Shown: positions 19,100 to 27,961, counted from the first letter of the stretch. The stretch is 64,000 nt of DNA from Larkinella soli (GCF_003703975.1 NZ_QTJY01000015.1:100198-164197), one strand, 5' to 3'. Numbers and translations: made by a program. Notes: generated from the letters alone by a model not told the origin.

Positions 19100-21304
19100 A
19101 TGATAAAACTGACCTTCCGGCCCTTCCTGACCACCCTCCTGCTGGGAGCCTGGCTGGTGGCGCCTGCCCAGCCTCCGCAGGCCGCCTTCAATCCCGACAC
19201 CGTCAAAGCCGGCCCATTCGATATGGGCAAGATGTGGACGTTCGACACGCCCCCGAAAGACTATTTTCAGAAAACTTACGGCTTTACCCCCGACGACAAG
19301 TGGTTCGAGGAGGTCCGGCTGGCGTCACTGCGTTTCGCCGATTACTGCTCGGCCTCTTTCGTGTCGGCCGACGGGCTGGTCATGACCAACCACCACTGCG
19401 CCCGCGAGTCGGGAACGGGGGTGCAGCGGAGAGGCGAAAACCTGAACGACAACGGCTTTTTTGCCAAAACGCCGGCGGAAGAACGGAAAGTGCCTAATCT
19501 CTATGTGGATCAGCTGCTGAAGCTGGAGGACATCACCAAACGGGTGCAGACGGCCATGGCCGCCGGGAAATCCGAAGCCGAACAGCTTCAGCTCCGGGAA
19601 CGGGAATTTGCCGCCATCAAGCAGGAGTATCAGTCCCGGCAGGGCTGGCAGGGGCTTGAACTGCAAACCGTTACGTTTTACAACGGCGGGCGGTATTCGC
19701 TGTACGGCTTCAAGCGGTATAACGATGTCCGGCTGGTGTTCATGCCTGAACTGCAACTGGGCTTCTTCGGGGGCGATCCCGACAACTTCACCTATCCGCG
19801 CTACGTGCTCGACTGCTCGTTCTTCCGGGTATACGACAACGGCAAGCCGCTGAAAACGACCCACTTCTTCAAGTTCAATCCGAACGGTATCCGGGAAAAC
19901 GAGCCGGTATTCGTAACCGGTAATCCGGGCAGCACCGAGCGCCTGAAAACCGTCGCCGAACTGGAATACGACCGCGATCTCCGGATTCCCTACATCCTCC
20001 AGCTGCTGAAGAACCGTTCCAGCGCCCTCCAGGCCTACAACGCCACGGCAAAGAGCGACAGCATCACGAACGAAATCTTCAGCTTCGAAAACAGTATCAA
20101 GGCCTACGGCGGCCAGCTCGAAGGGCTCCAGGACCCGTATCTGCTCGCCCGGAAAGCCACGTTCGAAAACCAGTTCAAGGCCGATGCCCAGCGGCTGGAA
20201 GCCGGGCGGGGCGGCTCACGCGTCAGCACCGGTTCGGGCAACGGGTCCGGCTCGGCCACGAACACCAACGGAGCCGGCACCCCCAGCCCGGACAACCTCG
20301 CTTCGAAGATCGACATCAACCTGAAACTCTGGGAAAACATCGCTTCCAATGTGAGTGACCTCCGTAAGGTGTATAAGGACAATAATTATTTCAGCCCCAG
20401 CGGACTGGTCCGGGGCGACCTGCTGACCTTCGCGCATCTGCTGGTAACCTATGCGGCTGCCGCCCGCCAGAACCCGGCGCGGGCCGAGCAGATCAAAGGG
20501 ATGCTCCAGACGCCGAAACTGACCGACCGCAAGCTGGAAGAAGCCTATCTGGCGGCTCACCTCGGCGAAGCGCAGACGGGCCTGGGCAGCGACGACCCCT
20601 ACGTCAAAGCCGCCCTGAACGGAAAACCGCCCAAAGAAGCGGCCGCCTACCTGGTAAGCAATACTAAACTGACCGACCAGGGCTTCATCAACGACCTGAT
20701 CACCAAAGGCCCGGCGGCCATCAGCGCCGATAATGACCCGCTGCTGGCGCTGGCCCGGATTTCGGTGCCGCGTTATCAGCAGGCTTCGGCCACCGTGAAG
20801 GAGGTCAATGCCCGGCAGGCCGTGCTGCGGAGCAACCTGGGCCGCCTGCTGTATGAAGTCTACGGGACCAGCATTCCGCCCGATGCCACCTTCTCGCTGC
20901 GCATCAACGACGGCATCGTGAAAGGGTATCCCTATAACGGCACCATCGCCCCGTATCAGACCACGTTTGCCGGGTTGTATGACCGGTATTACTCCTTCAA
21001 CGGCAAGGATCCTTGGGCGCTGCCGAAACGCTGGCTGACGCCCCCGCCGGCCCTGCTCCGCCAGCCGATGTGCTTCGTTTCGACCAACGACATCATCGGC
21101 GGCAATTCGGGCAGCCCGATCATCAACCGCAACCGCGAGGCCGTGGGGCTGGTGTTCGACGGCAATATGGAAAGTCTGCCCGGCAGCTTCATCTTCGTGC
21201 CGGACCGCAACCGGGCCATCTCCGTCAATACCGGAGCCATCGTAGCCGCCATGCGGTATATCTACAAGGCCGACCGGCTGGTGAAAGAACTGGTCGGGAT
21301 GTAA
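19100..21304 (+). CDS. Family S46 dipeptidyl-peptidase, DPP7-type
   Basis: A 734-residue periplasmic or surface serine peptidase releasing dipeptides from peptide N-termini. ATG 19100 begins the signal peptide (LTTLLLGAWLVAPAQ). Catalytic His is in TNHHC (98-99) and catalytic Ser670 in GGNSGSPIINRN. Eighteen residues after the Ser comes Gly in VFDGNMES; by alignment with the P. gingivalis enzymes this is the Gly673 position of DPP7 (hydrophobic specificity), whereas DPP11 has Arg. The insert at about 370-400 is Gly/Ser/Thr-rich and specific to this protein. It probably supplies dipeptides to amino-acid-fermenting or scavenging metabolism. Confidence 0.94.
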   Translation: MIKLTFRPFLTTLLLGAWLVAPAQPPQAAFNPDTVKAGPFDMGKMWTFDTPPKDYFQKTYGFTPDDKWFEEVRLASLRFADYCSASFVSADGLVMTNHHCARESGTGVQRRGENLNDNGFFAKTPAEERKVPNLYVDQLLKLEDITKRVQTAMAAGKSEAEQLQLREREFAAIKQEYQSRQGWQGLELQTVTFYNGGRYSLYGFKRYNDVRLVFMPELQLGFFGGDPDNFTYPRYVLDCSFFRVYDNGKPLKTTHFFKFNPNGIRENEPVFVTGNPGSTERLKTVAELEYDRDLRIPYILQLLKNRSSALQAYNATAKSDSITNEIFSFENSIKAYGGQLEGLQDPYLLARKATFENQFKADAQRLEAGRGGSRVSTGSGNGSGSATNTNGAGTPSPDNLASKIDINLKLWENIASNVSDLRKVYKDNNYFSPSGLVRGDLLTFAHLLVTYAAAARQNPARAEQIKGMLQTPKLTDRKLEEAYLAAHLGEAQTGLGSDDPYVKAALNGKPPKEAAAYLVSNTKLTDQGFINDLITKGPAAISADNDPLLALARISVPRYQQASATVKEVNARQAVLRSNLGRLLYEVYGTSIPPDATFSLRINDGIVKGYPYNGTIAPYQTTFAGLYDRYYSFNGKDPWALPKRWLTPPPALLRQPMCFVSTNDIIGGNSGSPIINRNREAVGLVFDGNMESLPGSFIFVPDRNRAISVNTGAIVAAMRYIYKADRLVKELVGM

Positions 21305-21387
21305 AACCGCTGCCGGCCGTGACGGCGTATATATCGCAGAATCCGTATCTTGCAGGAGGTACACGATTCTGCGATTCTTTTTTCGGA

Positions 21388-22080
21388 ATGAAGAAACTCG
21401 TCTACAAACACCCGCCGGCGATCCGCTGGTTTCACTGGATCAACGTCCCGATCCTGTTCGTCATGATCTGGAGCGGTACGCTGATCTACTGGGCCTACGA
21501 CCCCTATAAAATCCAGATCGGGGATACCGTGCTGATCCAGTTTTTCCCGGATTCGTTCTACCAGTTTTTCAGGCTGCGTCGCCGGCTGGCCGAGGGCATG
21601 GCCTGGCATTTCGTGTTCATGTGGCTGTTCATGCTCAACGGCCTGCTGTATGTACTGTACACGCTCATTTTCGGCGAATGGCGGTATCTGGTTCCGAACC
21701 GGCACTCGTTCCGGGAAGCCTGGCAGGTCACGCTGCACGACCTCGGCCTGCGGAAAACCGCCCCCCCGCAGGTCAAGTACAACGGCGCTCAGCGCATTGC
21801 CTACTCTGCCGTCATCCTGATGGGATTCGGTTCGCTGCTGACCGGCCTCGCCATCTACAAACCGACGCAATTTGCCGGTCTGACCGGCCTGCTCGGGGGG
21901 TATGAAACTGCCCGTCTCGAACATTTCATTCTGACCGTCGGGTACGTCCTGTTCTTCTTTGTCCACATCGCCCAGGTAATTCGCGCCGGCTGGAACAACT
22001 TCCGGGGCATGGTGGCCGGATTTGAAGTGCAGGAAGACCGTTCCGTCGTTTCCCCTCAACCCGCCGACCCGCAGCCATGA
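21388..22080 (+). CDS. Membrane cytochrome b (b561-like)
   Basis: The 230-residue protein has four or five membrane helices and paired His residues able to hold haem b (RWFHWINVPILF, AEGMAWHFVFMWLF, ARLEHFILTVGYVLFFFVHIAQ). It matches the cytochrome b561/hydrogenase b-subunit fold (PF01292). The reading frame is open much further upstream through the peptidase gene, but ATG 21388 starts the first haem helix and follows a short intergenic stretch. Its last four bases overlap the start of the molybdopterin gene, so the two should form one redox complex moving electrons between quinone and the periplasmic partner. Confidence 0.9.
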   Translation: MKKLVYKHPPAIRWFHWINVPILFVMIWSGTLIYWAYDPYKIQIGDTVLIQFFPDSFYQFFRLRRRLAEGMAWHFVFMWLFMLNGLLYVLYTLIFGEWRYLVPNRHSFREAWQVTLHDLGLRKTAPPQVKYNGAQRIAYSAVILMGFGSLLTGLAIYKPTQFAGLTGLLGGYETARLEHFILTVGYVLFFFVHIAQVIRAGWNNFRGMVAGFEVQEDRSVVSPQPADPQP

Positions 22081-22883
22081 CGCCCGAAGAAAACACCGGA
22101 GAGCGGCTTCCCGAAAGAAAGACGCATCGCGAAGAACTGACGACCGACCAGCAGATCCGGCGCCGGACTCTGAAGGCGTTTGCCTGGTTCGGGCTGGCGG
22201 CCCTGGTTCCGGCCGGAATCTGGAAATGGATCACGACCCGGCCGCGGGCAGGCGGGATTCCGGCTCCGTTCCGGAAAGCGCTTCAGGCCAACGAGGCCGT
22301 AGCCGGGAGTTATTTCAGCCCGACCCACCTGGCTCCAACCTTTCCGAAGGAAAGAGCGGCCCGGAAGGTCCGGGTCAACGGATGGGACGGTTTAAAGACC
22401 GCCCTGGACCCGGAGGCCTGGCGGCTCCAGGTCGAACAGCCGGGCAAACCGGCCCTGCAACTGACGCTCGACGACCTGAAAACCCTTCCTAAACAGGAGA
22501 TTATCTTTCAGTTCAAGTGCATTGAAGGCTGGAGCCAGATCCAGCACTGGGGTGGGGTGCGGTTCGCGGATTTTGTCGAAAAATACGACCTGGGCCGTCG
22601 GCCCGGTTCCGGCGAACGGTTCGGTTATGTCGGCATGAAAACACCGGACGGCGGCTATTATGTGGGCATTGATATGCCCAGCGCCCTGCACCCGCAGACG
22701 CTGCTGGCCTATGAGATGAACGGCGAGCCGCTGACCGTTCCGCACGGCGCCCCGCTGCGGCTGATCATTCCGGTCAAATACGGCGTCAAGAACCTCAAGC
22801 GCATCGGCCATATCTGGTTCAGCGACGACCGCCCCCGGGATTTCTGGGCCGAACGCGGCTACGATTATCACGTCGGTTTATAA
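22077..22883 (+). CDS. Molybdopterin-dependent oxidoreductase (sulfite oxidase/MsrP fold)
   Basis: 268 residues. An RRRTLKAFAWFGLAALVP segment (about 29-46) looks like a Tat-type signal or anchor. The catalytic domain of the sulfite-oxidase family (PF00174) follows. Cys148 in KCIEGWS is the expected molybdenum ligand, with HWGGVRFADFV and GYYVGIDMPSA as further signatures. ATGA overlap with the cytochrome b gene indicates a two-subunit enzyme analogous to MsrPQ, the periplasmic methionine-sulfoxide reductase. Substrate is inferred, since related enzymes also reduce other S- or N-oxides. Confidence 0.9.
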   Translation: MTPEENTGERLPERKTHREELTTDQQIRRRTLKAFAWFGLAALVPAGIWKWITTRPRAGGIPAPFRKALQANEAVAGSYFSPTHLAPTFPKERAARKVRVNGWDGLKTALDPEAWRLQVEQPGKPALQLTLDDLKTLPKQEIIFQFKCIEGWSQIQHWGGVRFADFVEKYDLGRRPGSGERFGYVGMKTPDGGYYVGIDMPSALHPQTLLAYEMNGEPLTVPHGAPLRLIIPVKYGVKNLKRIGHIWFSDDRPRDFWAERGYDYHVGL

Positions 22884-22929
22884 AAAGGATTCGTTATCTT
22901 CGAAGTGGATTGATCGAATCAACAACTTC

Positions 22930-25176
22930 ATGAAGAAACTACTCCTCCTTGGAGCGGGCCTGTGGCTCCTGGGGCCGACCGGCTTTGCACAAATCAACAA
23001 ACAGAAGATCGTTGTAACGGACCTGACACGCATCCGGCAGGTAGGCGGCATCGACGTTTCCCCGAACGGGCAGCAGGCCGTATATACGCTGACGACCATC
23101 GAGCCGAATGCCGAAAACAAAGCGGAAGGGAAGGCGGAGGAATATGACTACAAAACCCATCTCTGGCTGACCGGCCTCAAAGCCGACGACACCCGGGCGC
23201 TGACCCACGGAGCCGAAAGCGCCCGCCAGCCCGATTGGTCGCCCGACGGTAAATCCATCGCGTTTGCCCGGACGGTGAAAGGGAAATCGCAGATTTTCGT
23301 GATGCCGCTCGGCGGGGGAGAAGCCTGGCAGCTGACGAATCTGAAATACGGAGCCTCGGCACCCCGCTGGTCGCCCGACGGCAAACGCATTCTCTTCACG
23401 GCCAGTGCGTCCCTTTCCGAAATCCTGAAAGACTCTCTGCTGAACCCCGGCAAACGCGTACCGGCCTGGTCGCTGGAAAAGCCGGGTTTTGCCGGCAACG
23501 ACTTTATCCGGCCCGACAAGGGGGTCAAACCCAACCCCGACGGCTCCCTGGCCGAAATCCGGGCTTACCTCAACAAAGACGTCGAAGACAAGAAGGCCAA
23601 AGTCATCAACCGGCTGAATTTTCAGGGCGAAGCCACTACCGAACCGGAACTGAGTTTTACCCACCTGTATGTGGTGGACGTAAGGGAAGGAGCCGCTCCC
23701 CAGGCCCTGACGCGTGGTTTTTACTCCTTCCAGGCTCCCGAGTGGATGCCCGACGGCAAGGGCTTGCTGACCGTGACGGACCGCGATACGCTGAAACATC
23801 CTGACCGTGAGCAGGATGCGGCCCTTTTCTGGCTGGCTGCCGACGGTTCTGGCCGGCGGGTGCCGATCCTGGCCGAACCGGGCCGGACGTATTTTTCGCC
23901 CGCCGTATCCCCCGACGGCCGCTGGCTCGTACTGCTGACCAGCTCGGCCCAGGGCGTCAATGCCGGCCAGATGGCCGTGGCCCGACTGAACGGCACCACC
24001 GTTTCGGACCTGCAGACGGTTTCGTTCGACCGTGCGGCTTCCGGAATGAAATGGGCCGTGACCACCGTGGCCGGAGGGAAGGGAAAGAAGCCTTCCACCG
24101 CTTATGCGGTGTATTTCACGGCGGCTTCGAACGGCGGTTTTCCGCTGTACCGGCTGGACCCGGTCACGAAGCAGGTGGCTCAGCTGTCGGACTTTGACAG
24201 TGGGGTGAGTGCCTTCGACGTATCCGGCGACCTGGTGGTTTTTGCCAAAACCGAGGTTGCCAACCCGTCGGAACTCTACCGGGCCGATGGATCGATGAAA
24301 AACGCCGTCCGGCTCAGTAAACACAACGAGTGGGTGGCGGCCAAAGCCCTTAGCATCCCGGAGAAACGGACCTACAAAAACTCGAAGGGACAGACCGTCG
24401 ATTACTGGATTATGAAACCAACGAACCCCGTGGCCGGGAAGAAATACCCGCTGCTGCTCAATATGCACGGCGGCCCGACGGCCATGTGGGGTCCGGGCGA
24501 ACCCTCGATGTGGCACGAGTTTCAGTATTTCTGCTCGCAGGGCTACGGGATCGTGTATGCCAACCCCCGCGGCTCGGGCGGCTACGGCATCGATTTTCAG
24601 CGGGCCAACATCAAAGACTGGGGCACCGGCCCGGCCGAGGACGTGCTGGCCGCGGCTACCGATGCCGCCCGGGAAGCCTGGGCGGATACCAGCCGGCAGG
24701 TCATAACGGGTGGTTCCTACGCCGGGTATCTGACGGCCTGGATCATCGGGCACGACAACCGTTTCAAGGCGGCTTTTTCCCAGCGCGGGGTGTATGAACT
24801 CAGCACGTTCATGGGGGAAGGCAATGCCTGGCGGCTCGTGCCGAACTATTTCGGCGGGTATCCCTGGCAGAAGTCCGCGCAGGAGGTGCTGGATGCCAAT
24901 TCGCCCTATACCTTCGTCGAAAATATCAAAACTCCCTTGCTCATCAAACACGGCGAGAACGACCTGCGGACGGGAGTGATTCAGAGCGAGATGCTGTACA
25001 AGAGCCTGAAGATTCTGGGCCGGCCGGTTGAGTATGTCCGAATGCCGGGCGCCACGCATGAACTGAGCCGCTCGGGCAACGTCCGGCAGCGGATCGACCG
25101 GATGCTGCGGATTTATGAATTCTTTGAGCGGTATGTGGGAGAGAAGACCGACGGCCGGCTCGGAAGCAAGCAATAG
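22930..25176 (+). CDS. Family S9 prolyl-oligopeptidase-type peptidase
   Basis: A 748-residue exported peptidase with signal peptide MKKLLLLGAGLWLLGPTGFA. An N-terminal propeller (about 30-480) carries repeated WSPDGK motifs (DWSPDGKSIAF, RWSPDGKRILF, EWMPDGKGLL). The alpha/beta-hydrolase domain (about 490-735) has triad Ser596 (GGSYAGYLTAW), Asp678 (HGENDLRTG) and His710 (GATHELS). It resembles dipeptidyl aminopeptidase/acylaminoacyl peptidase. A -7-like TATCTTCG lies at 22895-22902, 28 bases before the ATG, so it may have its own promoter. A palindromic terminator follows. Confidence 0.94.
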   Translation: MKKLLLLGAGLWLLGPTGFAQINKQKIVVTDLTRIRQVGGIDVSPNGQQAVYTLTTIEPNAENKAEGKAEEYDYKTHLWLTGLKADDTRALTHGAESARQPDWSPDGKSIAFARTVKGKSQIFVMPLGGGEAWQLTNLKYGASAPRWSPDGKRILFTASASLSEILKDSLLNPGKRVPAWSLEKPGFAGNDFIRPDKGVKPNPDGSLAEIRAYLNKDVEDKKAKVINRLNFQGEATTEPELSFTHLYVVDVREGAAPQALTRGFYSFQAPEWMPDGKGLLTVTDRDTLKHPDREQDAALFWLAADGSGRRVPILAEPGRTYFSPAVSPDGRWLVLLTSSAQGVNAGQMAVARLNGTTVSDLQTVSFDRAASGMKWAVTTVAGGKGKKPSTAYAVYFTAASNGGFPLYRLDPVTKQVAQLSDFDSGVSAFDVSGDLVVFAKTEVANPSELYRADGSMKNAVRLSKHNEWVAAKALSIPEKRTYKNSKGQTVDYWIMKPTNPVAGKKYPLLLNMHGGPTAMWGPGEPSMWHEFQYFCSQGYGIVYANPRGSGGYGIDFQRANIKDWGTGPAEDVLAAATDAAREAWADTSRQVITGGSYAGYLTAWIIGHDNRFKAAFSQRGVYELSTFMGEGNAWRLVPNYFGGYPWQKSAQEVLDANSPYTFVENIKTPLLIKHGENDLRTGVIQSEMLYKSLKILGRPVEYVRMPGATHELSRSGNVRQRIDRMLRIYEFFERYVGEKTDGRLGSKQ

Positions 25177-25180
25177 CCGA

Positions 25181-25216
25181 AACAGAGAAGGCGCCCTGCA
25201 GGGCGCCTTCTCTGTT
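25181..25216. terminator. Perfect palindromic terminator
   Basis: AACAGAGAAGGCGCCCTG and its exact complement CAGGGCGCCTTCTCTGTT form a 36-base palindrome between the convergent S9 peptidase and coiled-coil genes. Its right edge overlaps the stop codon of the minus-strand gene. Confidence 0.85.
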
Positions 25217-25646
25217 AAACATAGCCTTTGTCTTTCAGAACCTGATGATGCGCCATCAGGAGGTCGGTCATGGCACGGTAAGCCTTCTGCTGTTCGAGAG
25301 CCGAGTCATGCAGGTATTCCGTGCGGTTGTTTACCCCGACCAGAATATCCGTCTGTTTGGTCAGAACTTTGAAGTGTTTGTCGAGCGCTTTCGAATGCTT
25401 TTCAAGTACTTTCGAGTGTTTATCAAGTACTTTCGAGTGTTTATCAAGTATTTTCGAGTGAATATCAAGTATCACCGAATGTCGATCCAGTTCGACCTGC
25501 TGCTGTTTTACGGTTTCGTAAAGCTGCTGGATGTTCTCCTGGTTCATGGCCAGGATAGCGCTGTGCTGATCCAGGCGTTCGTTATGCTTATCGATGCGTT
25601 GAAGGGCCTCTACGAGCAGTTCGATGATGCGGTCCTCATTCTTCAT
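25215..25646 (-). CDS. Heptad-repeat coiled-coil protein
   Basis: 143 residues of continuous coiled coil. The centre is six near-identical seven-residue units of the form KHSKVLD, preceded by RIDKHNERLDQHSAIL and followed by a short helical tail. No signal peptide or membrane segment is seen, so it should be cytoplasmic; the fold resembles phage- or plasmid-type coiled-coil proteins of unknown function. ATG 25646 (MKNEDRIIELL) is preferred over upstream in-frame starts that add unrelated residues. The repeats are encoded by a 21-base tandem array whose copy number could vary. Confidence 0.7.
   Translation of the reverse strand: MKNEDRIIELLVEALQRIDKHNERLDQHSAILAMNQENIQQLYETVKQQQVELDRHSVILDIHSKILDKHSKVLDKHSKVLEKHSKALDKHFKVLTKQTDILVGVNNRTEYLHDSALEQQKAYRAMTDLLMAHHQVLKDKGYV
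25368..25493. repeat. 21-bp tandem repeat inside the coiled-coil gene
   Basis: Six contiguous 21-base units. Units 3, 4 and 5 are almost identical (TTTCGAGTGTTTATCAAGTA plus C or T), while units 1, 2 and 6 are more divergent. The period equals one coiled-coil heptad, so gain or loss of a unit would keep the frame. Confidence 0.9.
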
Positions 25647-25884
25647 AAAGTAAATATAGGCAACGGTTCTCAGTTCTTCTTCCCTTGAGACGATGAAAGC
25701 AGCCTGAAGCCACGAAATCGGCTCCAATTACTTTCCATTCCTTCGGATAGCGGCTTCGTCCTCGGTAGTCGGCCGTCTTTTTGTATTTTCCAGAGATTTT
25801 ATTAAAGCCTGTAAAGGAATTATTTGGCAAAATGCTAATCCGTAAAAATTTTGTACGTATATATTCAAAATCTTAGCAATTAAA

Positions 25885-25915
25885 TTTGGCTGATTGCTTG
25901 TTTTTCTTACTTTTG
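25885..25915 (+). promoter_or_regulatory. Strong Bacteroidota-type promoter facing a gene-free gap
   Basis: TTTG (25885-25888), a 19-base spacer and TACTTTTG (25908-25915) match the TTG-N19-TAnnTTTG consensus in sequence and spacing. No convincing protein gene starts within 600 bases downstream, so the product may be RNA. Confidence 0.6.
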
Positions 25916-25921
25916 AAATGT

Positions 25922-26260
25922 CAACAAACCACAGCTTAATCATCTTCTGAAAAAGGCTGTTCGCCAGCCGTACCAAAGGACGGCCCCTACCGGGTAAAGA
26001 CTCTTCCGACAAAGCGGGAGCGACCCGGTCCCTGCCCGATAAAAGCGGAGCAGGCCTATCATTCAGCACATAATTTATCCGAAAATACCACCGGTAAACC
26101 GACCGGCCCGGTCGTCCATTGCGTGTAGGGCTTCTGCGAAGGCCGCTGCCCGGAAAAGAGATCATCTGCCCTGAATCCGGATTACTCTGGATTCGGTCAT
26201 TGCCATGCCCCCGGTTGCGAAGGGCGGTTCGGCGAAGCGGCCAGTGTCCGGCCGCCCGAC
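25922..26260 (+). ncRNA. Candidate structured non-coding RNA
   Basis: Starting about seven bases after the promoter at 25885-25915, the sequence shows consecutive hairpins: GGCTG-ttcgc-CAGCC (25955-25969), ACCGGGT/ACCCGGT (25989-26029) with an inner CTC..CCG/CGG..GAG stem, CCTGC/GCAGG (26031-26054), GACCG-gcc-CGGTC (26101-26113), GAATCC/GGATTC (26173-26194) and GCGGCC-agtgtcc-GGCCGC (26237-26255). I found none of the hallmark sequences of RNase P RNA, tmRNA or SRP RNA. The 3' end is a guess, since no terminator is obvious. The whole interval 25647-26577 otherwise holds no supported gene. Confidence 0.35.
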
Positions 26261-26546
26261 GCGCCGGGGTTGCAGGGCAATGGCTTCATTTCCGGAAGAG
26301 ATGGAGAAGCGGTTTTTCGACAAAACCAGTCTGGTCTATCTCTGCCCCCGAACGGTGTTCTCCTCAATCGTCAATGGAAGTTCGACGGGCAGTTCTGGTG
26401 CCGCGCCGGCCTCGGCACCATGCGGCAGATGAAGTATTTCGCCGACGCTCTGAAGGTGATATCCTGATTGTTGCCTATAGTGAACGCTATGCTTGTGGAG
26501 CCGGAGGGAATGACGGCCGGCCCGAAGGAAATCGCTCCTGAAGTTT

Positions 26547-26554
26547 TACCTTTG
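26547..26554 (+). promoter_or_regulatory. -7 element for aroB
   Basis: TACCTTTG matches TAnnTTTG and lies 23 bases before the aroB ATG. No -33 TTG at normal spacing. Confidence 0.45.
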
Positions 26555-26577
26555 GGGGCGATTTTCCTTTAACGAAC

Positions 26578-27603
26578 ATGTCCGTTTCTATTTCACCCCT
26601 CTCAGAAAGTCTGCCGGCTTTCCTGAATGCCCATCAATATTCGGCCGTTGCCGTTCTGGTCGATTCAAACACGAAGCGTTTCTGCTATCCGGCTCTAAAA
26701 AATTTGTTACCGAAACATAAATTAATTTCGGTTCCGGCCGGGGAGGAACATAAGAATCTGACCACCTGCGAAACCGTCTGGCAGGCCCTGACGGACGCCC
26801 ATTTTGACCGTCACGCGCTGCTGATCAACCTCGGTGGTGGCGTAATCGGCGATATGGGCGGTTTTTGCGCGTCTACCTATAAGCGCGGCATCGATTTTAT
26901 TCAGGTCCCGACCACCCTCCTGGCCCAGGTAGACGCCAGCGTGGGCGGCAAGTTGGGTATTGACTTTCACGGATTTAAAAACCATATTGGGGTCTTCAAA
27001 CAACCCGAAGCGGTCCTGGTCGACACCCATTTCCTTAGTACGTTACCGGAACGCGAATTACGGTCGGGATTTGCCGAAATTATCAAGCATTGCCTGATTG
27101 CGGATGCGGCCAAATGGGACATCGTTCGGCGTACGGACCTGCATGAGCAGAACTGGACTGACCTGGTGGCGCATTCGGTCGAAGTGAAAAAAAAGGTGGT
27201 GGCGCAAGATCCAACCGAGAAAGGGATTCGTAAGATTCTCAACTTCGGTCATACGCTTGGTCATGCACTGGAAACGCATTTTCTGGCGGATGCCAAACAC
27301 CGGCTGCTTCACGGCGAAGCGATCGCGGCCGGGATGGTGGCCGAGGCTTTCATCGCCCACCGCAGGAAGATGATCGACGAAAGCCTGCTGGAACAGATCG
27401 AGGAGTACATTTTCTCGGTGTACGGGCGGGTCGCTCTGGCGGAGGCCGACATCGAACCGGTGATCCGGCTGACCCTTCAGGACAAGAAAAACCGGAACGG
27501 GCAGGTGCGGATGGCCCTGCCGGACGGGCCGGGAAGCTGCGCCTTCGATGTGGCGGCAACGGCCTCCGAGATGCGGAAGGCCCTGGCATATTACCGGGCC
27601 TGA
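26578..27603 (+). CDS. aroB: 3-Dehydroquinate synthase
   Basis: Second step of the shikimate pathway, converting DAHP to 3-dehydroquinate in the cytosol with NAD and a divalent metal. The 341-residue length is normal. Signatures: NLGGGVIGDMGGF (NAD site), STYKRGIDFIQVPTTLLAQV with the DASVGGKLGI region after it, and metal ligands in GFAEIIKHCL, HTLGHALE and HGEAIAAGM. It appears monocistronic with its own -7 element. The first step of the pathway is encoded at 12927. Confidence 0.97.
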   Translation: MSVSISPLSESLPAFLNAHQYSAVAVLVDSNTKRFCYPALKNLLPKHKLISVPAGEEHKNLTTCETVWQALTDAHFDRHALLINLGGGVIGDMGGFCASTYKRGIDFIQVPTTLLAQVDASVGGKLGIDFHGFKNHIGVFKQPEAVLVDTHFLSTLPERELRSGFAEIIKHCLIADAAKWDIVRRTDLHEQNWTDLVAHSVEVKKKVVAQDPTEKGIRKILNFGHTLGHALETHFLADAKHRLLHGEAIAAGMVAEAFIAHRRKMIDESLLEQIEEYIFSVYGRVALAEADIEPVIRLTLQDKKNRNGQVRMALPDGPGSCAFDVAATASEMRKALAYYRA

Positions 27604-27961
27604 CCGGCCGGCAGCGCCGTTGGAGATCCGTCGCTTCGGCCAACCGGGAAGCCGGAAATTATTTTTCGGTCCGGAGTGGCCCGGAAGCAACCGGAAGGCG
27701 GTCCTTTCCGTATTGCAGCCGGTAACTGTTGTCGAACCGGTGAGGTTTCGGTCCGGACCATCAAAGAAAAAGTAAATCAGTTGCGCGGAATTCTGAAAAA
27801 ATGTCAGGCTTGAGTAGAAATATTTCAACTTTATCTTAATCCTGTGCTGTTTGTCGGAATGGGTCCCGGGATTTGGGGGATTTTGAAAAAGATAGCAAAA
27901 CATTCAATTTTTTAACCAGTTTGTCACTATAGATTCAATTTGTACAACCCTGTTAAACAGT

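Noticed and set aside
21013..21387. N-terminal extension of the cytochrome b gene
   Set aside because: The frame stays open upstream but overlaps the S46 peptidase catalytic region out of frame; the ATG at 21388 starts the first haem helix.
22939..25173. 744-codon open frame antisense to the S9 peptidase
   Set aside because: It covers exactly the peptidase gene, contains no recognisable domain and arises from GC-rich third positions.
25368..25493. CRISPR-like regular repeat
   Set aside because: Units are contiguous without spacers and in frame with a coiled-coil gene, so it is a coding tandem repeat.
25728..26165. 145-codon minus-strand frame in the same gap
   Set aside because: No motif, uneven composition, and its 5' part covers the hairpin-rich stretch.
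25922..26260. RNase P RNA, tmRNA or SRP RNA
   Set aside because: The conserved core sequences of each family were looked for on both strands and not found.
26119..26541. 140-codon frame in the gap before aroB
   Set aside because: Composition is Arg/Pro/Gly-rich and patternless, typical of untranslated GC-rich DNA. Kept only as a possible decayed region.
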